Origin: CAYYGL01 sp964471235
Lineage (GTDB): Bacteria > Calditrichota > Calditrichia > RBG-13-44-9 > J075
Direction: 5' to 3'
Length of the DNA stretch: 41,073 bases
Assembly: GCA_964471235.1 (NCBI GenBank)
Contig: CAYYGL010000015.1
Span: 1 to 41,073 of the forward strand
The notes below the pieces were generated by a model. That model worked only from the letters and a program-made list of their open reading frames with translations, was not told the origin of the DNA and ran no database searches. The first letter of the stretch is position 1. Every line of letters starts with the position of its first letter. The position numbers were made by a program, and so were the translations under genes. Below, one piece after another: positions 1 through 9,148 of this stretch.

Positions 1-42
1 TTTAATTTTTGATTTAATTTGTATTAATAATTTTTCAATATC

Positions 43-70
43 TTACAAATGCATTAAAGTTTTAGATAAT
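43..70 (+). promoter_or_regulatory. candidate sigma-70-like promoter for the gsp operon
   Basis: TTACAA at 43-48 and GATAAT at 65-70 are separated by 16 bases, in an AT-rich stretch about 115 bases upstream of gspE. The spacing and hexamers fit a housekeeping promoter. AT-rich DNA gives many chance matches, and the upstream gene lies outside the window, so this is only a candidate. Confidence 0.25.
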
Positions 71-184
71 TTCCTTCGCTCAATGATACTCTTGTGACGC
101 AAATTGTTCCGAGGTTCCAAATTCTCAATTTGAAATTCGGAATCATTCGTTAAGGTTTTATTAGAGATAAGAAAGGGGTTTGTT

Positions 185-1807
185 TTGAATAAAGTTCCCC
201 AATTAAAACCTTTGGTGAGAGAGGAGTCTTCAAAAAAGGGTGAGCGGAAAGATAAACTACCCCGTTTGGTTCGGGAAAAGTTAACCCTTCCGCACTATCT
301 TCAAACGCCGCAAGTTGCCGATGATCTCCGTGAGTTGATTCCTCCCGCCGTCGCTTATCGGTACCACATTATCCCGCTGGAAAAGAATGGGAATCGCCTC
401 CATATTGCCATGGCAACTCCGGAAGATATCGCATTACGGGATGAGATTGCCTGGGTTCTGGGACTGGAGATTGTACCGGTTCAGCGGCCTGAGGCAGAAA
501 TCCGGGAGGCTTTGCGGGCATTATATGGTTTGGGTGCCGGAACGATTGCTCCGATGCTGGATGATCAGGGCAGGGAAGATTTTGTTGATTTAAATAAGGC
601 GTTAACATCCGATCTGGACCAGGAGAGTGAAGAAGCCAGCATCATTCGGTTTGTTAACGAATTATTGATTGAATCTTTTCGAGAACGGGCAACGGATATC
701 CACATTGAACCATTTGAATCGGAATTGCAGATTCGTTACCGGGTGGATGGGGTATTGTATCAATTCCCGGTGCCGGAGTCGCTCCGGCATCTTCATGCGG
801 CAATTGTCTCCCGAATCAAAATCATGGCGAATTTGAACATTGCCGAACAACGGCTTCCCCAGGATGGGCGCATTAAAGTGCGTGCCGGTCAACGGGAGCT
901 GGACCTTCGGATATCCATCTTACCCACCCCCTTTGGCGAATCGGTGAATCTGCGCATTTTGAACAGCAACCAGATTACCCTGGGGCTGGAGAACCTGGGA
1001 TTGCTGCCCCGGGATTTGAACCTGATCGAGCGTTTAATTCGCAAGCCGCATGGTATCATCCTGGTGACCGGTCCTACCGGCAGCGGGAAAACCACCACTC
1101 TCTACTCCTGCCTGTATCGCCTTAACGACACTTCGCGAAAAATCATTACGGTCGAAGACCCCATCGAATATCAACTCTCGGGAATTACACAAATTCAGGT
1201 CAATCCCAAAATCGGGTTGACGTTTGCCCATGGCCTTCGTTCCATGTTGCGACACGATCCCGATGTGATGCTGGTTGGCGAAATCCGCGATCATGAAACT
1301 GCCGAAGTTACCATCCAGGTTGCCATGACCGGGCATTTGGTATTCAGCACCCTTCATACCAATGATGCCCCCGGTGCCGTCGCCCGCTTAATCAATATGG
1401 GAATTGAACCATACTTAATTGCCGCCTCCGTGGAATGCATTATCGCTCAGCGTCTGGTGCGGGTTATTTGCCCTTCTTGTAAAAAGTTGGATGTGGGAAT
1501 TGGTAGCAATGGGAAACATGAGGTGATGCAGGGTTACGGGGATAATGAGGGAAAAAGCTATCGGGGAGAGGGTTGTGAACTGTGTAAAAACAGCGGTTAT
1601 TACGGGCGAACGGCAATTTATGAATTCATGTTAATTGATGATGAAATCCGCGAGCACATTGTGCAAAAAACGCCTGCCAATCGGTTACGGCAGATAGCCC
1701 TTACCAAGGGTATGATTGGTTTACGCCAGGATGGTCTGGAAAAAATCCGGATGGGCATTACCACCATTGACGAAGTGTTGAGAGTCACTCAAGAGATCGA
1801 GGATTGA
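185..1807 (+). CDS. gspE: type II secretion system ATPase GspE
   Basis: This is the cytoplasmic hexameric ATPase that powers pseudopilus assembly in type II secretion. At 540 aa it has normal length for GspE/PilB. Residues ~30-120 form the N-terminal MshEN-type domain. Walker A (GPTGSGKTT) starts at residue ~296, the Walker B region (DVMLVGEIRD) lies at ~360, and the His-box STLHTND follows. A tetracysteine zinc knuckle, CPSC ... CELC, lies at ~429-467 and is typical of GspE. The start is TTG at 185, preceded by AAGGGG at 173-178; no better in-frame start is seen. It is the first gene of the secretion operon, and gspF follows after 3 bases. A type IV pilus PilB is the alternative, but the neighbouring GspG/K/L/M/C/D-type genes favour secretion. 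Confidence 0.95.
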   Translation: MNKVPQLKPLVREESSKKGERKDKLPRLVREKLTLPHYLQTPQVADDLRELIPPAVAYRYHIIPLEKNGNRLHIAMATPEDIALRDEIAWVLGLEIVPVQRPEAEIREALRALYGLGAGTIAPMLDDQGREDFVDLNKALTSDLDQESEEASIIRFVNELLIESFRERATDIHIEPFESELQIRYRVDGVLYQFPVPESLRHLHAAIVSRIKIMANLNIAEQRLPQDGRIKVRAGQRELDLRISILPTPFGESVNLRILNSNQITLGLENLGLLPRDLNLIERLIRKPHGIILVTGPTGSGKTTTLYSCLYRLNDTSRKIITVEDPIEYQLSGITQIQVNPKIGLTFAHGLRSMLRHDPDVMLVGEIRDHETAEVTIQVAMTGHLVFSTLHTNDAPGAVARLINMGIEPYLIAASVECIIAQRLVRVICPSCKKLDVGIGSNGKHEVMQGYGDNEGKSYRGEGCELCKNSGYYGRTAIYEFMLIDDEIREHIVQKTPANRLRQIALTKGMIGLRQDGLEKIRMGITTIDEVLRVTQEIED

Positions 1808-1810
1808 GCA

Positions 1811-3028
1811 ATGCCAATGTTCTCTTATGAGGCAAAAGCCTCGCCGCAGGAAGTCGTGAAAGGGAAGATGTATGCTCCCAATGAAGAGTCGCTCTCCAAC
1901 CGTCTGACGGATATGGGGTTATATCCCCTGGACATTACCCCGGTGAAGGAAGATAGCTTGTCCCGGTTCGGGAATATCAAAGGTCTTTTTCGGAAGCCCA
2001 ATCGGTCCGCCGTGGTGCAATTTACCCGTCAGATGGCAAATATGTTGGAAGCCGGCGTGACGGTGCATGCGGCTTTAAGGCTTTTGCAGGAGCAAACCAC
2101 TCACAGTATGTTGCGGCAGGTATTGATAGACATGGTGGAACGCATTAAAGACGGTTACTCTTTTTCCCGGGCATGTGCAGCCTGGGATACCGTCTTTTCC
2201 GATTTTTATGTGAATATGATCAAAGCCGGGGAAACCGGGGGCATGCTCGATGTAGTGCTGAATAACTTAGCAGACTTCCTGGAAAAAGAAGATGATGTGG
2301 TCAAGCAAATCCAAACCGCTTTGGCTTACCCGCTGCTAATGTCGGGCATGGGCATGTTGACGATTACAATTTTATTGACCTTTGTGGTGCCGCGTATCGT
2401 CAGCATGTTTGATCAAATGGGACAAACCCTGCCGCTGCCCACTCAAATCCTGATCGGAATTTCTCATTTTCTTTCCGGGAACTGGATATGGCTGTTCGTG
2501 GGAATCATTCTGTGTATCCTCGTCTATCGGAAACAGCGCCGACGGTCAGACTTCCGCTGGAAAGTGGATTGGCTAAAGCTTCATATTCCGTTTCTGAAAA
2601 CGTTGGTTATCCTGGGAGAGGTAACCCAGTTTTCCCGGTTATTGAGCGCCCTGCTTTCTCACGGGGTTCCCGTTCACCAGGCCTTTGATGTCGGGGTCGC
2701 TGCCAGTAAAAACAGATTGATTCAGGAAGAATTTCGTCAAACCGCAGTTGCCATTCGCCAGGGAAAACGGATTGGCGCCAGTCTCCAGAAGGGGGAGTAT
2801 CTCCCCAAAACCCTCGGGCAAATGATTGCCATTGCGGAAGATACCAATCAATTGGAAACGGTGCTGACCCGCATTGCCACATCGGGAGACAAAGAAATTG
2901 AACGGCGGGTGGCAATTTTTACCCGCCTGTTGGAACCGGCAATGATCATCTTCATTGGTGCCATCATCGGTTTTATCGTTTTTGCCATGATGCTGCCCAT
3001 CTTTCAAATTGATTTTATGGTGCAATAA
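1811..3028 (+). CDS. gspF: type II secretion inner-membrane platform protein GspF
   Basis: GspF is the polytopic inner-membrane platform protein that couples the GspE ATPase to pseudopilin assembly. The 405-aa length is typical. Two tandem T2SSF domains are visible at residues ~70-195 and ~270-400, each ending in hydrophobic helices (LLMSGMGMLTITILLTFVVP, and near the C-terminus AMIIFIGAIIGFIVFAMMLP). A third membrane segment lies near residues 225-240. The short N-terminal region resembles the usual cytoplasmic extension. The start codon lies 3 bases after the gspE stop, and its own stop overlaps the next start in a TAATG, indicating translational coupling. Confidence 0.95.
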   Translation: MPMFSYEAKASPQEVVKGKMYAPNEESLSNRLTDMGLYPLDITPVKEDSLSRFGNIKGLFRKPNRSAVVQFTRQMANMLEAGVTVHAALRLLQEQTTHSMLRQVLIDMVERIKDGYSFSRACAAWDTVFSDFYVNMIKAGETGGMLDVVLNNLADFLEKEDDVVKQIQTALAYPLLMSGMGMLTITILLTFVVPRIVSMFDQMGQTLPLPTQILIGISHFLSGNWIWLFVGIILCILVYRKQRRRSDFRWKVDWLKLHIPFLKTLVILGEVTQFSRLLSALLSHGVPVHQAFDVGVAASKNRLIQEEFRQTAVAIRQGKRIGASLQKGEYLPKTLGQMIAIAEDTNQLETVLTRIATSGDKEIERRVAIFTRLLEPAMIIFIGAIIGFIVFAMMLPIFQIDFMVQ

Positions 3029-3792
3029 TGAACACGATCAGCATTCACATACTTCTTGGGGGATTGGGATTGGTAATCGGACGTGTTCTGAACCGGTTTG
3101 CCGCTCATTATAGCCGCAAAGAAAAGATATTGGATTCCATCACCAAATGCGAATATTGTCGGCGGCAATTAACACTGGTGGAGTACCTCCCGGTGATCGG
3201 GTATTGGATTGCGAGCGGTCGTCGGCGCTGTTGTCAACAATCTCTCCCCATCCGCCAGCCGATGCTGGAATTGGGGGTTGGGATCATGTATGTACTGCTC
3301 TATCACTGGTTCGGAATGTCGCTCAACCTGTTGTCGTCTCTGTTATTTGCCACCTATCTCTTTGCCGGAATGCGGGTAGATTTAGAACAGCGGCTGATTC
3401 CCAACAAAATCACCTTTTCCGGCATCGGTATCGGGCTGCTCAGCGCGCTGATTTTTTCCAGCCCGGGGGTATGGGATAGTCTGTTGGGGGTGATTGCCTG
3501 CGGTGGATTTCTGTATGCGGGTGGGATGATTGGGGAATGGTTGTTTAAAAAGCCGCATGCCATGGGTGGCGGTGATATCAAGTATGCCGCCATGATTGGC
3601 GCTTTCCTGGGATGGGAGAAAGGATTATGGGCGGTTTACCTGGCAACTGTTGCTGCAGTGCTGTTCGGTTTGATCATGATGCTCATTCATCGAAATCGAC
3701 AAAAAGGAAATGAAATTTGTTTTGGTCCTTTTCTGGCAGGGGGCGCCTTAGCCCTGTTGTTATTCGGAAATCTTTATATGATTTTATTTTGA
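3028..3792 (+). CDS. gspO: prepilin peptidase (GspO/PilD type)
   Basis: This A24-family aspartic protease cleaves and N-methylates the pseudopilins encoded just downstream. The catalytic aspartates are recognisable: one in RVDLEQRLIPNK and one in the GGGDIKY motif (GxGD). Several membrane helices follow. The N-terminal cytoplasmic loop carries CEYC, but the second cysteine pair reads GRRRCC instead of the usual CxxC, so the first cysteine of that pair is replaced or shifted. Zinc binding may therefore be altered. The 254-aa length is normal. It starts at the A of the gspF stop (TAATG) and is followed by gspG after 19 bases, so enzyme and substrates are co-expressed. Confidence 0.94.
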   Translation: MNTISIHILLGGLGLVIGRVLNRFAAHYSRKEKILDSITKCEYCRRQLTLVEYLPVIGYWIASGRRRCCQQSLPIRQPMLELGVGIMYVLLYHWFGMSLNLLSSLLFATYLFAGMRVDLEQRLIPNKITFSGIGIGLLSALIFSSPGVWDSLLGVIACGGFLYAGGMIGEWLFKKPHAMGGGDIKYAAMIGAFLGWEKGLWAVYLATVAAVLFGLIMMLIHRNRQKGNEICFGPFLAGGALALLLFGNLYMILF

Positions 3793-3811
3793 AAAAACAG
3801 GGAGAAGTCTC

Positions 3812-4264
3812 ATGAAACGCTTGAACAATGAATCCGGCTTAACCCTGATAGAGGTGATGATGGTGGTCATCATTCTGGGCGTATTGGTAGCGCTGATTGT
3901 TCCTTCGTTTGTCGGTCGTACCGAACAAGCCCGGATAGCTGCCGCAAAGGCGGACATCAATGCCAATATTGCCGTTGCATTGGAAATGTATTTGCTGGAT
4001 AACGGCGTTTATCCAACCACGGAGCAGGGGCTGCATGCCCTGTTGAGCAAACCGGATACCCCGCCGATTCCGGTAAGCTGGCAGGGTCCTTATTTAAAGA
4101 AAAAAACCAGATTCAAAGATCCCTGGGGAGAACCTTATGTGTATGTATCTCCCGGGGAACACAATCCGGAAAGTTATGATCTGTTTTCCACCGGACCCGA
4201 TCGGCAAAAGGGTGGCGAAGATGATGTAACCAATTGGGAGAGTGATGAAACGTCTATGGAATGA
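3812..4264 (+). CDS. gspG: major pseudopilin GspG
   Basis: This is the major pseudopilin that forms the periplasmic pseudopilus piston. A short basic leader ends in G, and the mature protein begins LTLIEVMMVV: Leu replaces the usual Phe at +1, and Glu is at +5. A hydrophobic assembly helix follows. The C-terminal region contains DPWGEPYVY and YDLFSTGPDRQKGGEDDVTNW-like acidic loops, matching the calcium site of GspG. The 150-aa length is normal. GGGAGAAG lies just upstream of ATG 3812. Its 3' end overlaps gspH. Confidence 0.95.
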   Translation: MKRLNNESGLTLIEVMMVVIILGVLVALIVPSFVGRTEQARIAAAKADINANIAVALEMYLLDNGVYPTTEQGLHALLSKPDTPPIPVSWQGPYLKKKTRFKDPWGEPYVYVSPGEHNPESYDLFSTGPDRQKGGEDDVTNWESDETSME

Positions 4265-4715
4265 AAAAGGGCTTACCCTGATAGAACTCTGCCTGACACT
4301 GTTAATATTGGGGTTAATCATCGCCCTGGCAATCCCGCGATTGGGGAAAAGTTATCACTCCCTCCACCTGAAAACACTTGCGGAACAAATCGCCGGGGAG
4401 CTGGAGATGACCCGACATCACTCTGATTTGTTTAATCAGGCTTGGCGGCTCAGGGTTTTTAAAAATAAACAGGGATACGTTCTGGAAAAGCGAGTGGACA
4501 ATACCTTTTTTCCTGGGAAAGTGACCTGGCAACTGGTCTCACGGAAGGATTTGCCATCCGGGTTTTCTCTTAATGCAAAAGACAACATTGTCGAATGGCT
4601 GCCCGGACGGCGTGCACCGGAAACACAGTTGCAGATTTGTGATAAGAATGGAGATAGCGTTGAAATCCGGATTTCGGAAAAGGGGATTCATGTTAAGGCA
4701 TACCCATCTTCTTAG
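4245..4715 (+). CDS. gspH: minor pseudopilin GspH
   Basis: This minor pseudopilin is part of the pseudopilus tip. The leader MKRLWNEKG is followed by LTLIELCLTLLILGLI, giving a prepilin cleavage site with Leu +1 and Glu +5, almost identical to that of GspG. The body is about 156 aa, as expected for GspH/FimT. I chose ATG 4245 over GTG 4242 because it gives the same MKRL leader as gspG and better spacing from GGGAG at 4236-4240. The first 20 bases overlap gspG and the last 26 overlap gspI, so translation is probably coupled. Confidence 0.88.
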   Translation: MKRLWNEKGLTLIELCLTLLILGLIIALAIPRLGKSYHSLHLKTLAEQIAGELEMTRHHSDLFNQAWRLRVFKNKQGYVLEKRVDNTFFPGKVTWQLVSRKDLPSGFSLNAKDNIVEWLPGRRAPETQLQICDKNGDSVEIRISEKGIHVKAYPSS

Positions 4716-5163
4716 CCGGAAGGAGAGGGGATTTGCGCTCTTCGAAGCATTGATATCCGTTCTTCTTCTGTCAATTGGTTTGGTGGTGATTGCACAGGTT
4801 TTTCTCAAGTCTGTGCAAACCACCAACTACCAGGAGCAGGTGCTCTACCCGGCACAAAATTTGGCGGAGGAATTCATGAAGGAACTGGAAATTCGCAGTC
4901 GAACCGCCCGTTTGAAACGGAACTTATTCGAATCGGGAAGCGAGGGCATCTATGAATATCAGCTTACCACCTCCGATTGGCCCTTAACGCCTGATCTTCT
5001 ACAAGCCCGGGTAACCGTATCCTGGGACTACCGGGGGAAGAAAAAAAACGTAACATTAACCACCCTTCTTCCCCGGGCAGAGGTAACTGAATCAATCAGT
5101 AAAAGGATGCCGGGTCGCATCCGGAATAAAGATGGAGAATTTCAGTTTGCATGGCAGGAATGA
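4690..5163 (+). CDS. gspI: minor pseudopilin GspI
   Basis: This minor pseudopilin is a tip component that acts with GspJ and GspK. The leader ends RKERG and the mature N-terminus is FALFEALISVLLLSIGLVV, with Glu at +5. The open frame extends upstream to 4573, but ATG 4690 is the better start: AAAAGGGG lies 4 bases before it and it yields a normal 16-residue leader instead of 55 residues. The resulting 157 aa is a little long for GspI but acceptable. It overlaps the end of gspH by 26 bases. Confidence 0.87.
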   Translation: MLRHTHLLSRKERGFALFEALISVLLLSIGLVVIAQVFLKSVQTTNYQEQVLYPAQNLAEEFMKELEIRSRTARLKRNLFESGSEGIYEYQLTTSDWPLTPDLLQARVTVSWDYRGKKKNVTLTTLLPRAEVTESISKRMPGRIRNKDGEFQFAWQE

Positions 5164-5245
5164 TAGGGCATGGCTTATGGTCCTTATTTGTGAATCGTGA
5201 CATTCATTTTTTAAAGCACTCAGTATCTGCGAGGTCGGGGAGGTG

Positions 5246-5878
5246 ATGACGATAGAAAGAACACATAATGACGCGGACAGGGAACATCGCAAACATCTAT
5301 GGACAGATGAAAATGGCTTCACCCTGGTGGAGCTGCTGGTCGCCTTAACCATCTTTTCCATTGTAGGAATGGCGGTGTTTTCTCTCTTCCAGGAAGCGAT
5401 CGCGTCGCGCACTAAAATTCTAAAGTCACGTGAGCAAATCATGGAAGCACGGAAAGGTATTTTCAAATTGGATATGGAATTAGCCGGGGCAAATAGTGGT
5501 TATGTGAGGGCCTTCCAGGGGAGCTCGCAAGCACTACATTTCACCGGATTAATAAGGAGCGATGAGACACACCGCAAACTTTGCTCCGTCAGTTATATAC
5601 TGAAGGTGGACCCCGAGACAGCAACGCAGCGCTTTATGCGGAAAATTTCGGACATGATGGGATATAGTGAAGAAGAAACATTGTTGTCATCCGTGGAATA
5701 TGTGCGATTTAGTTATCTCCGGTATTTCAAAGGGAAACCACGCTGGGTAGACCGGTGGGATGATCCGACCGTCCTGCCCCTGGCAGTGCGCATTCAAATA
5801 ATGCCGACATCACAGCAGGGGATACCTGTAAACAAAATTTATCCGGTACGAAATCATGCCATCTATGCAAAACGATAA
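5246..5878 (+). CDS. gspJ: minor pseudopilin GspJ
   Basis: This minor pseudopilin belongs to the GspI-J-K tip complex. The leader is unusually long and hydrophilic (about 25 residues, ending DENG) before the mature start FTLVELLVALTIFSIVG, with Glu at +5. The C-terminal domain of ~185 residues is beta-rich, as in GspJ. GTG 5243 is an alternative start, but ATG 5246 sits better relative to GGGGAGG at 5237-5243. A 79-base gap separates it from gspI, the largest among the pseudopilin genes. Its end overlaps gspK by 23 bases. Confidence 0.88.
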   Translation: MTIERTHNDADREHRKHLWTDENGFTLVELLVALTIFSIVGMAVFSLFQEAIASRTKILKSREQIMEARKGIFKLDMELAGANSGYVRAFQGSSQALHFTGLIRSDETHRKLCSVSYILKVDPETATQRFMRKISDMMGYSEEETLLSSVEYVRFSYLRYFKGKPRWVDRWDDPTVLPLAVRIQIMPTSQQGIPVNKIYPVRNHAIYAKR

Positions 5879-6893
5879 GTGGGTCAGAAATCTGTTCCAT
5901 CACCAGCGGGGAAGTTTATCCATCACCTCGCTATGGATATTGGCGTTATTGACGCTGGTGGGAGTAAGCCTTGCCGAAAAAGTGGTGATGGGGCTTCGTC
6001 TGGATTTCTACCAGTGGCAGGTTACGGAAGCCCGCTGGCTGGCTCGTGCCGGCATTCATCATGCCCTCTCGGTGCTGCGACTGGATGCCGTAACCGATAC
6101 CAAACCGCCCTTTGATGCCCTGACGGAACCCTGGGCAGATCGACCGGCGCTTTTCCGGCATATCCCCTGCGGAAAAGGCACTTTTGAAATCTCTTATATC
6201 GACCATGAGGCTCCTTCCGGAGATGCGGTTGTTTATGGCATCCTGGATGAAAACCGAAAAATTGATATCAACCGGGCACCCCGGGAAATTTTACTTCGCT
6301 TACCGGGAATGACCCCGCAAAAAGTTGCCGCATTATTGGATTGGCTGGATAGTGATGATCAACCGCGGCAATTCGGCGCGGAGAATTCTTTTTATCAATC
6401 TCTGGATAATCCTTATCCCTGTAAAAACGGGGATTTGGATTACCTGGAAGAAATTGCCTTTATCAAGGGGTTTACGCAAGCGGATGTGGAACTGCTTCGC
6501 CCGGTGGCAACCGTTTACGGGGACGGCACGGTGAATATTAACACAACCTCCGTTGAGGTACTGCGGATTCTGGGGATGCCGACAGCCCTGGCGAAGGGCA
6601 TTGTTCATCTCCGATGGGGCAAGGATGAATTACCCTTCACCAAAGACGATATCGTTTTTTCCGGTGCCGTTGACATTGTGCCCACTCTTCGGAAGCAGTT
6701 GAAACTCAAAGCGGAAGACCAGGTGATTTTAAATGGGCTGGTGGGTGCCGGTATCCTGGGAGTCACTTCCACCCATTTTACCATCCATAGCCGGGGGATG
6801 ATACCGGGGAAGGAAGAAATGCGTCAGGATGTGACCGCTACCGTTTATCGAAAGAATCGCGATGAAATTGAAATTGTTAATTGGCAGGAATAA
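5856..6893 (+). CDS. gspK: minor pseudopilin GspK
   Basis: GspK caps the pseudopilus tip. The leader ends HHQRG, and the mature helix starts SLSITSLWILALLTLVG. It lacks the +5 Glu, which is the hallmark of GspK. The large globular domain contains helix-hairpin-helix-like segments (DINRAPREILLRLPGM and NINTTSVEVLRILGM) that are characteristic of the family. The 345-aa length is typical. The start lies within the last codons of gspJ, and ATG 5865 is an equally possible start. No clear Shine-Dalgarno is seen, consistent with translational coupling. Confidence 0.93.
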   Translation: MPSMQNDKWVRNLFHHQRGSLSITSLWILALLTLVGVSLAEKVVMGLRLDFYQWQVTEARWLARAGIHHALSVLRLDAVTDTKPPFDALTEPWADRPALFRHIPCGKGTFEISYIDHEAPSGDAVVYGILDENRKIDINRAPREILLRLPGMTPQKVAALLDWLDSDDQPRQFGAENSFYQSLDNPYPCKNGDLDYLEEIAFIKGFTQADVELLRPVATVYGDGTVNINTTSVEVLRILGMPTALAKGIVHLRWGKDELPFTKDDIVFSGAVDIVPTLRKQLKLKAEDQVILNGLVGAGILGVTSTHFTIHSRGMIPGKEEMRQDVTATVYRKNRDEIEIVNWQE

Positions 6894-6899
6894 GAACCT

Positions 6900-8525
6900 G
6901 TGGGGGAAGGTGAAACATTCTCACCACCTGAACCCTGGGCATTTTATATTAAGCAACCGAAGAAGATGATGAAACCGGTAGAAATAGCCAAAAAGGAATT
7001 GGTAAGCCCCGTGAAGGCCGGAATGAATGTTCGGGATTGGACGCGTGAACTTTTACCGCGTTCCCGGGGGTTCTGCGCCATCGAGTTTGACCGCCATGTT
7101 TTGAAAATGATGTTGGTAAACGGTCGAACTTCCAAAGAACGGGTGCGATTTCTGAAAGTCAAATTCCTCTCCTCCGAGAAGGATGATGAAATGCTCATGT
7201 TCCTCCGGGAATTTATCTCCGATACAAAAGTACCCACCGGTACCCATGTAACCATTTCCATTCCCCAGAATGTCGTCCATCTCAAATTGCAACGGTATCC
7301 CGGTCAGGACCCGGAGGAATTGCAGAAGATGATAGCTTATCGGATTCAGGAAGATATTCCCCTACCGGTACAACAGATCGTTTATGATTACAAAGTGGTG
7401 GAGCAGGAAGCGGATGGTTATTCCAGGGTAATCGTTGCCCTGGCGCGGGAAAGTGACATCCAACGGTATATCGAACTCTGTCAACAGGTTGGGTTAATTG
7501 TGGATGCGGTTCGAGTTAATATTGAGATGATTTTTCAGTCGTTTATCCACTTTTTTGCGATTAGTGCTACTTTGCCGGATGCCTGTTTTATTCTGGTAGA
7601 TGTGGATTTCTCGGCTACCAATGTTCTGGTGGTTCATCATGGGGAAATGCGTTTTTGCCGTAGTGTCAGCAAGGGCGTCGCAACACTAATAGATCAGGTT
7701 CAGGAAGCGGAACGCTCCTCGATGTTTGAAAGCTGGATTGATGATCTCTCCGAGAACATCGAACAGACTATTGCAATTGCCAAGAATGAAACCGAGCTGA
7801 TGGATATTTCATCCGTAGTGGTGACCGGATGGCTCCCCCGCAAGGAAATATTGATTGAGAAGTTGTGCAACAATTTGAACATGCAGGTGGAATGGTTTGA
7901 CCCTCTGATTCCGCTTAAACATTTTTCCCAAACCGGGGATGATGCCATTTTTCACCATTGGTTTTCCATCTCGGCATTGTTGGGGATGGTGCAGGCACGT
8001 CATCAAGATAGTATGGATTTGCGCCCCGTGGAATCCCGCCAACAGGGGAAAAAACAAGCCCAAATCCGTCAGATTGTTTACTCCGCACTTTTGTTTTTGT
8101 ATATCGTGGGAGTATTAATCGGCGGCCTAACCTTTGCCCGAAACCAGCGCCAGGCGGTTATCCTTCATTTACAGGCTGCCTTAAACGAATTGAAACCCCG
8201 GATGGCATTGGTGAAGAAAAAGCAATATGTGGAAAAAGTCTTAAAAAAGCAGTTGGGTGGTGAAGACCTGGCGGCTACCCTGATGGCAAAATTGATGGAA
8301 AACCTGCCTCCTCGGGTGCGGATCAATTCGTTAACTTTTATCCGCGGTGAGCAGTTTCTCCTGCGGGGCAAGGCTTCCAATATGTCTGATGTTTTTATCC
8401 TCTCGGAAAAATTGTCAAAACAGCCTGAATTCCGGGAGGCGGTTATTTCCAATGCCGACCGCCGTATGAAGGCAATGTCATCGGAAACGATTGAATTTGA
8501 AATGAAAATTCGCTTCCAACAATAA
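6900..8525 (+). CDS. gspL: type II secretion GspL-like protein (PilM-PilN-like fusion)
   Basis: GspL links the GspE ATPase to the inner-membrane platform. The N-terminal ~370 residues resemble the actin-fold PilM/GspL cytoplasmic domain (QNVVHLKLQRYPG, AYRIQEDIPLP, VIVALARES, DVDFSATNVLVV). A single membrane helix follows near residues 395-415 (YSALLFLYIVGVLIGGLTFA). A ~125-residue periplasmic ferredoxin-like region resembling PilN/GspL ends the protein. At 541 aa it is longer than typical GspL. The start is uncertain: GTG 6900, ATG 6966/6969 and ATG 7023 (after GAAGG) are all possible, and the actin fold only begins near residue 55. It sits between gspK and gspM. Confidence 0.85.
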   Translation: MGEGETFSPPEPWAFYIKQPKKMMKPVEIAKKELVSPVKAGMNVRDWTRELLPRSRGFCAIEFDRHVLKMMLVNGRTSKERVRFLKVKFLSSEKDDEMLMFLREFISDTKVPTGTHVTISIPQNVVHLKLQRYPGQDPEELQKMIAYRIQEDIPLPVQQIVYDYKVVEQEADGYSRVIVALARESDIQRYIELCQQVGLIVDAVRVNIEMIFQSFIHFFAISATLPDACFILVDVDFSATNVLVVHHGEMRFCRSVSKGVATLIDQVQEAERSSMFESWIDDLSENIEQTIAIAKNETELMDISSVVVTGWLPRKEILIEKLCNNLNMQVEWFDPLIPLKHFSQTGDDAIFHHWFSISALLGMVQARHQDSMDLRPVESRQQGKKQAQIRQIVYSALLFLYIVGVLIGGLTFARNQRQAVILHLQAALNELKPRMALVKKKQYVEKVLKKQLGGEDLAATLMAKLMENLPPRVRINSLTFIRGEQFLLRGKASNMSDVFILSEKLSKQPEFREAVISNADRRMKAMSSETIEFEMKIRFQQ

Positions 8526-8557
8526 TTGAAATCAGTATTGGAGTGTAAGGAAAAACA

Positions 8558-9100
8558 ATGAGCCAGCAGAAACGAACAGCCCGGGAAAAAATACTCATCA
8601 CGATTGCGGTCGTTCTGATCGCTCTTTATATCATGGCGAGATTTTTATTGCTGCCGGCATATCAAGACTGGAAAAATAGTGATCGCCGTATCGATCAGTT
8701 GCGGGCGCAATATGTAAAGACTTTGACACTGGTTCGACAGGCAGGCGAACAAATGAAAACCTCGAAAACCACTCTCCAGGCAACGGGGGTGGCGCCCATT
8801 GCGGAATTTTTAAAAGATATTGAGGCGACTGCCGGGAAAGGAATTTTGATCCGCCGCTTTCAGCCCCTGCAGACTACCTCGCTTTTCAAGCGAACGGCAT
8901 CTCCGAATTCAAAATCCGATATCCGCAGTATCCAGGTGCAAATCGATTGTGTCGGAACACTCCCCCAGTTGGTCACATTTTTCGAACAACTGGAGTCGCG
9001 CTACCGCCTGACCCGTATCCGTCACTTTTACCTCACCCCTACCGGGAAGGGGGAACGCCTGCAATGCCAATTAATAGTCGTTCGTTTATTAACGGTTTAA
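8558..9100 (+). CDS. gspM: type II secretion GspM-like protein (PilO-like)
   Basis: This is a bitopic inner-membrane partner of GspL. A short basic N-terminus is followed by one membrane helix (residues ~11-30, ILITIAVVLIALYIMARFLL). A periplasmic ferredoxin-like domain then starts after a coiled segment. The 180-aa length and the position directly after gspL fit GspM/PilO. AAGGA lies 7-8 bases before ATG 8558. Sequence identity to named GspM proteins is normally low, so the call rests on topology and context. Confidence 0.8.
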   Translation: MSQQKRTAREKILITIAVVLIALYIMARFLLLPAYQDWKNSDRRIDQLRAQYVKTLTLVRQAGEQMKTSKTTLQATGVAPIAEFLKDIEATAGKGILIRRFQPLQTTSLFKRTASPNSKSDIRSIQVQIDCVGTLPQLVTFFEQLESRYRLTRIRHFYLTPTGKGERLQCQLIVVRLLTV

Positions 9101-9148
9101 TAACGTGTCAGGAATAAGAATACCTGGGTGGGATAACATGTTATCACT

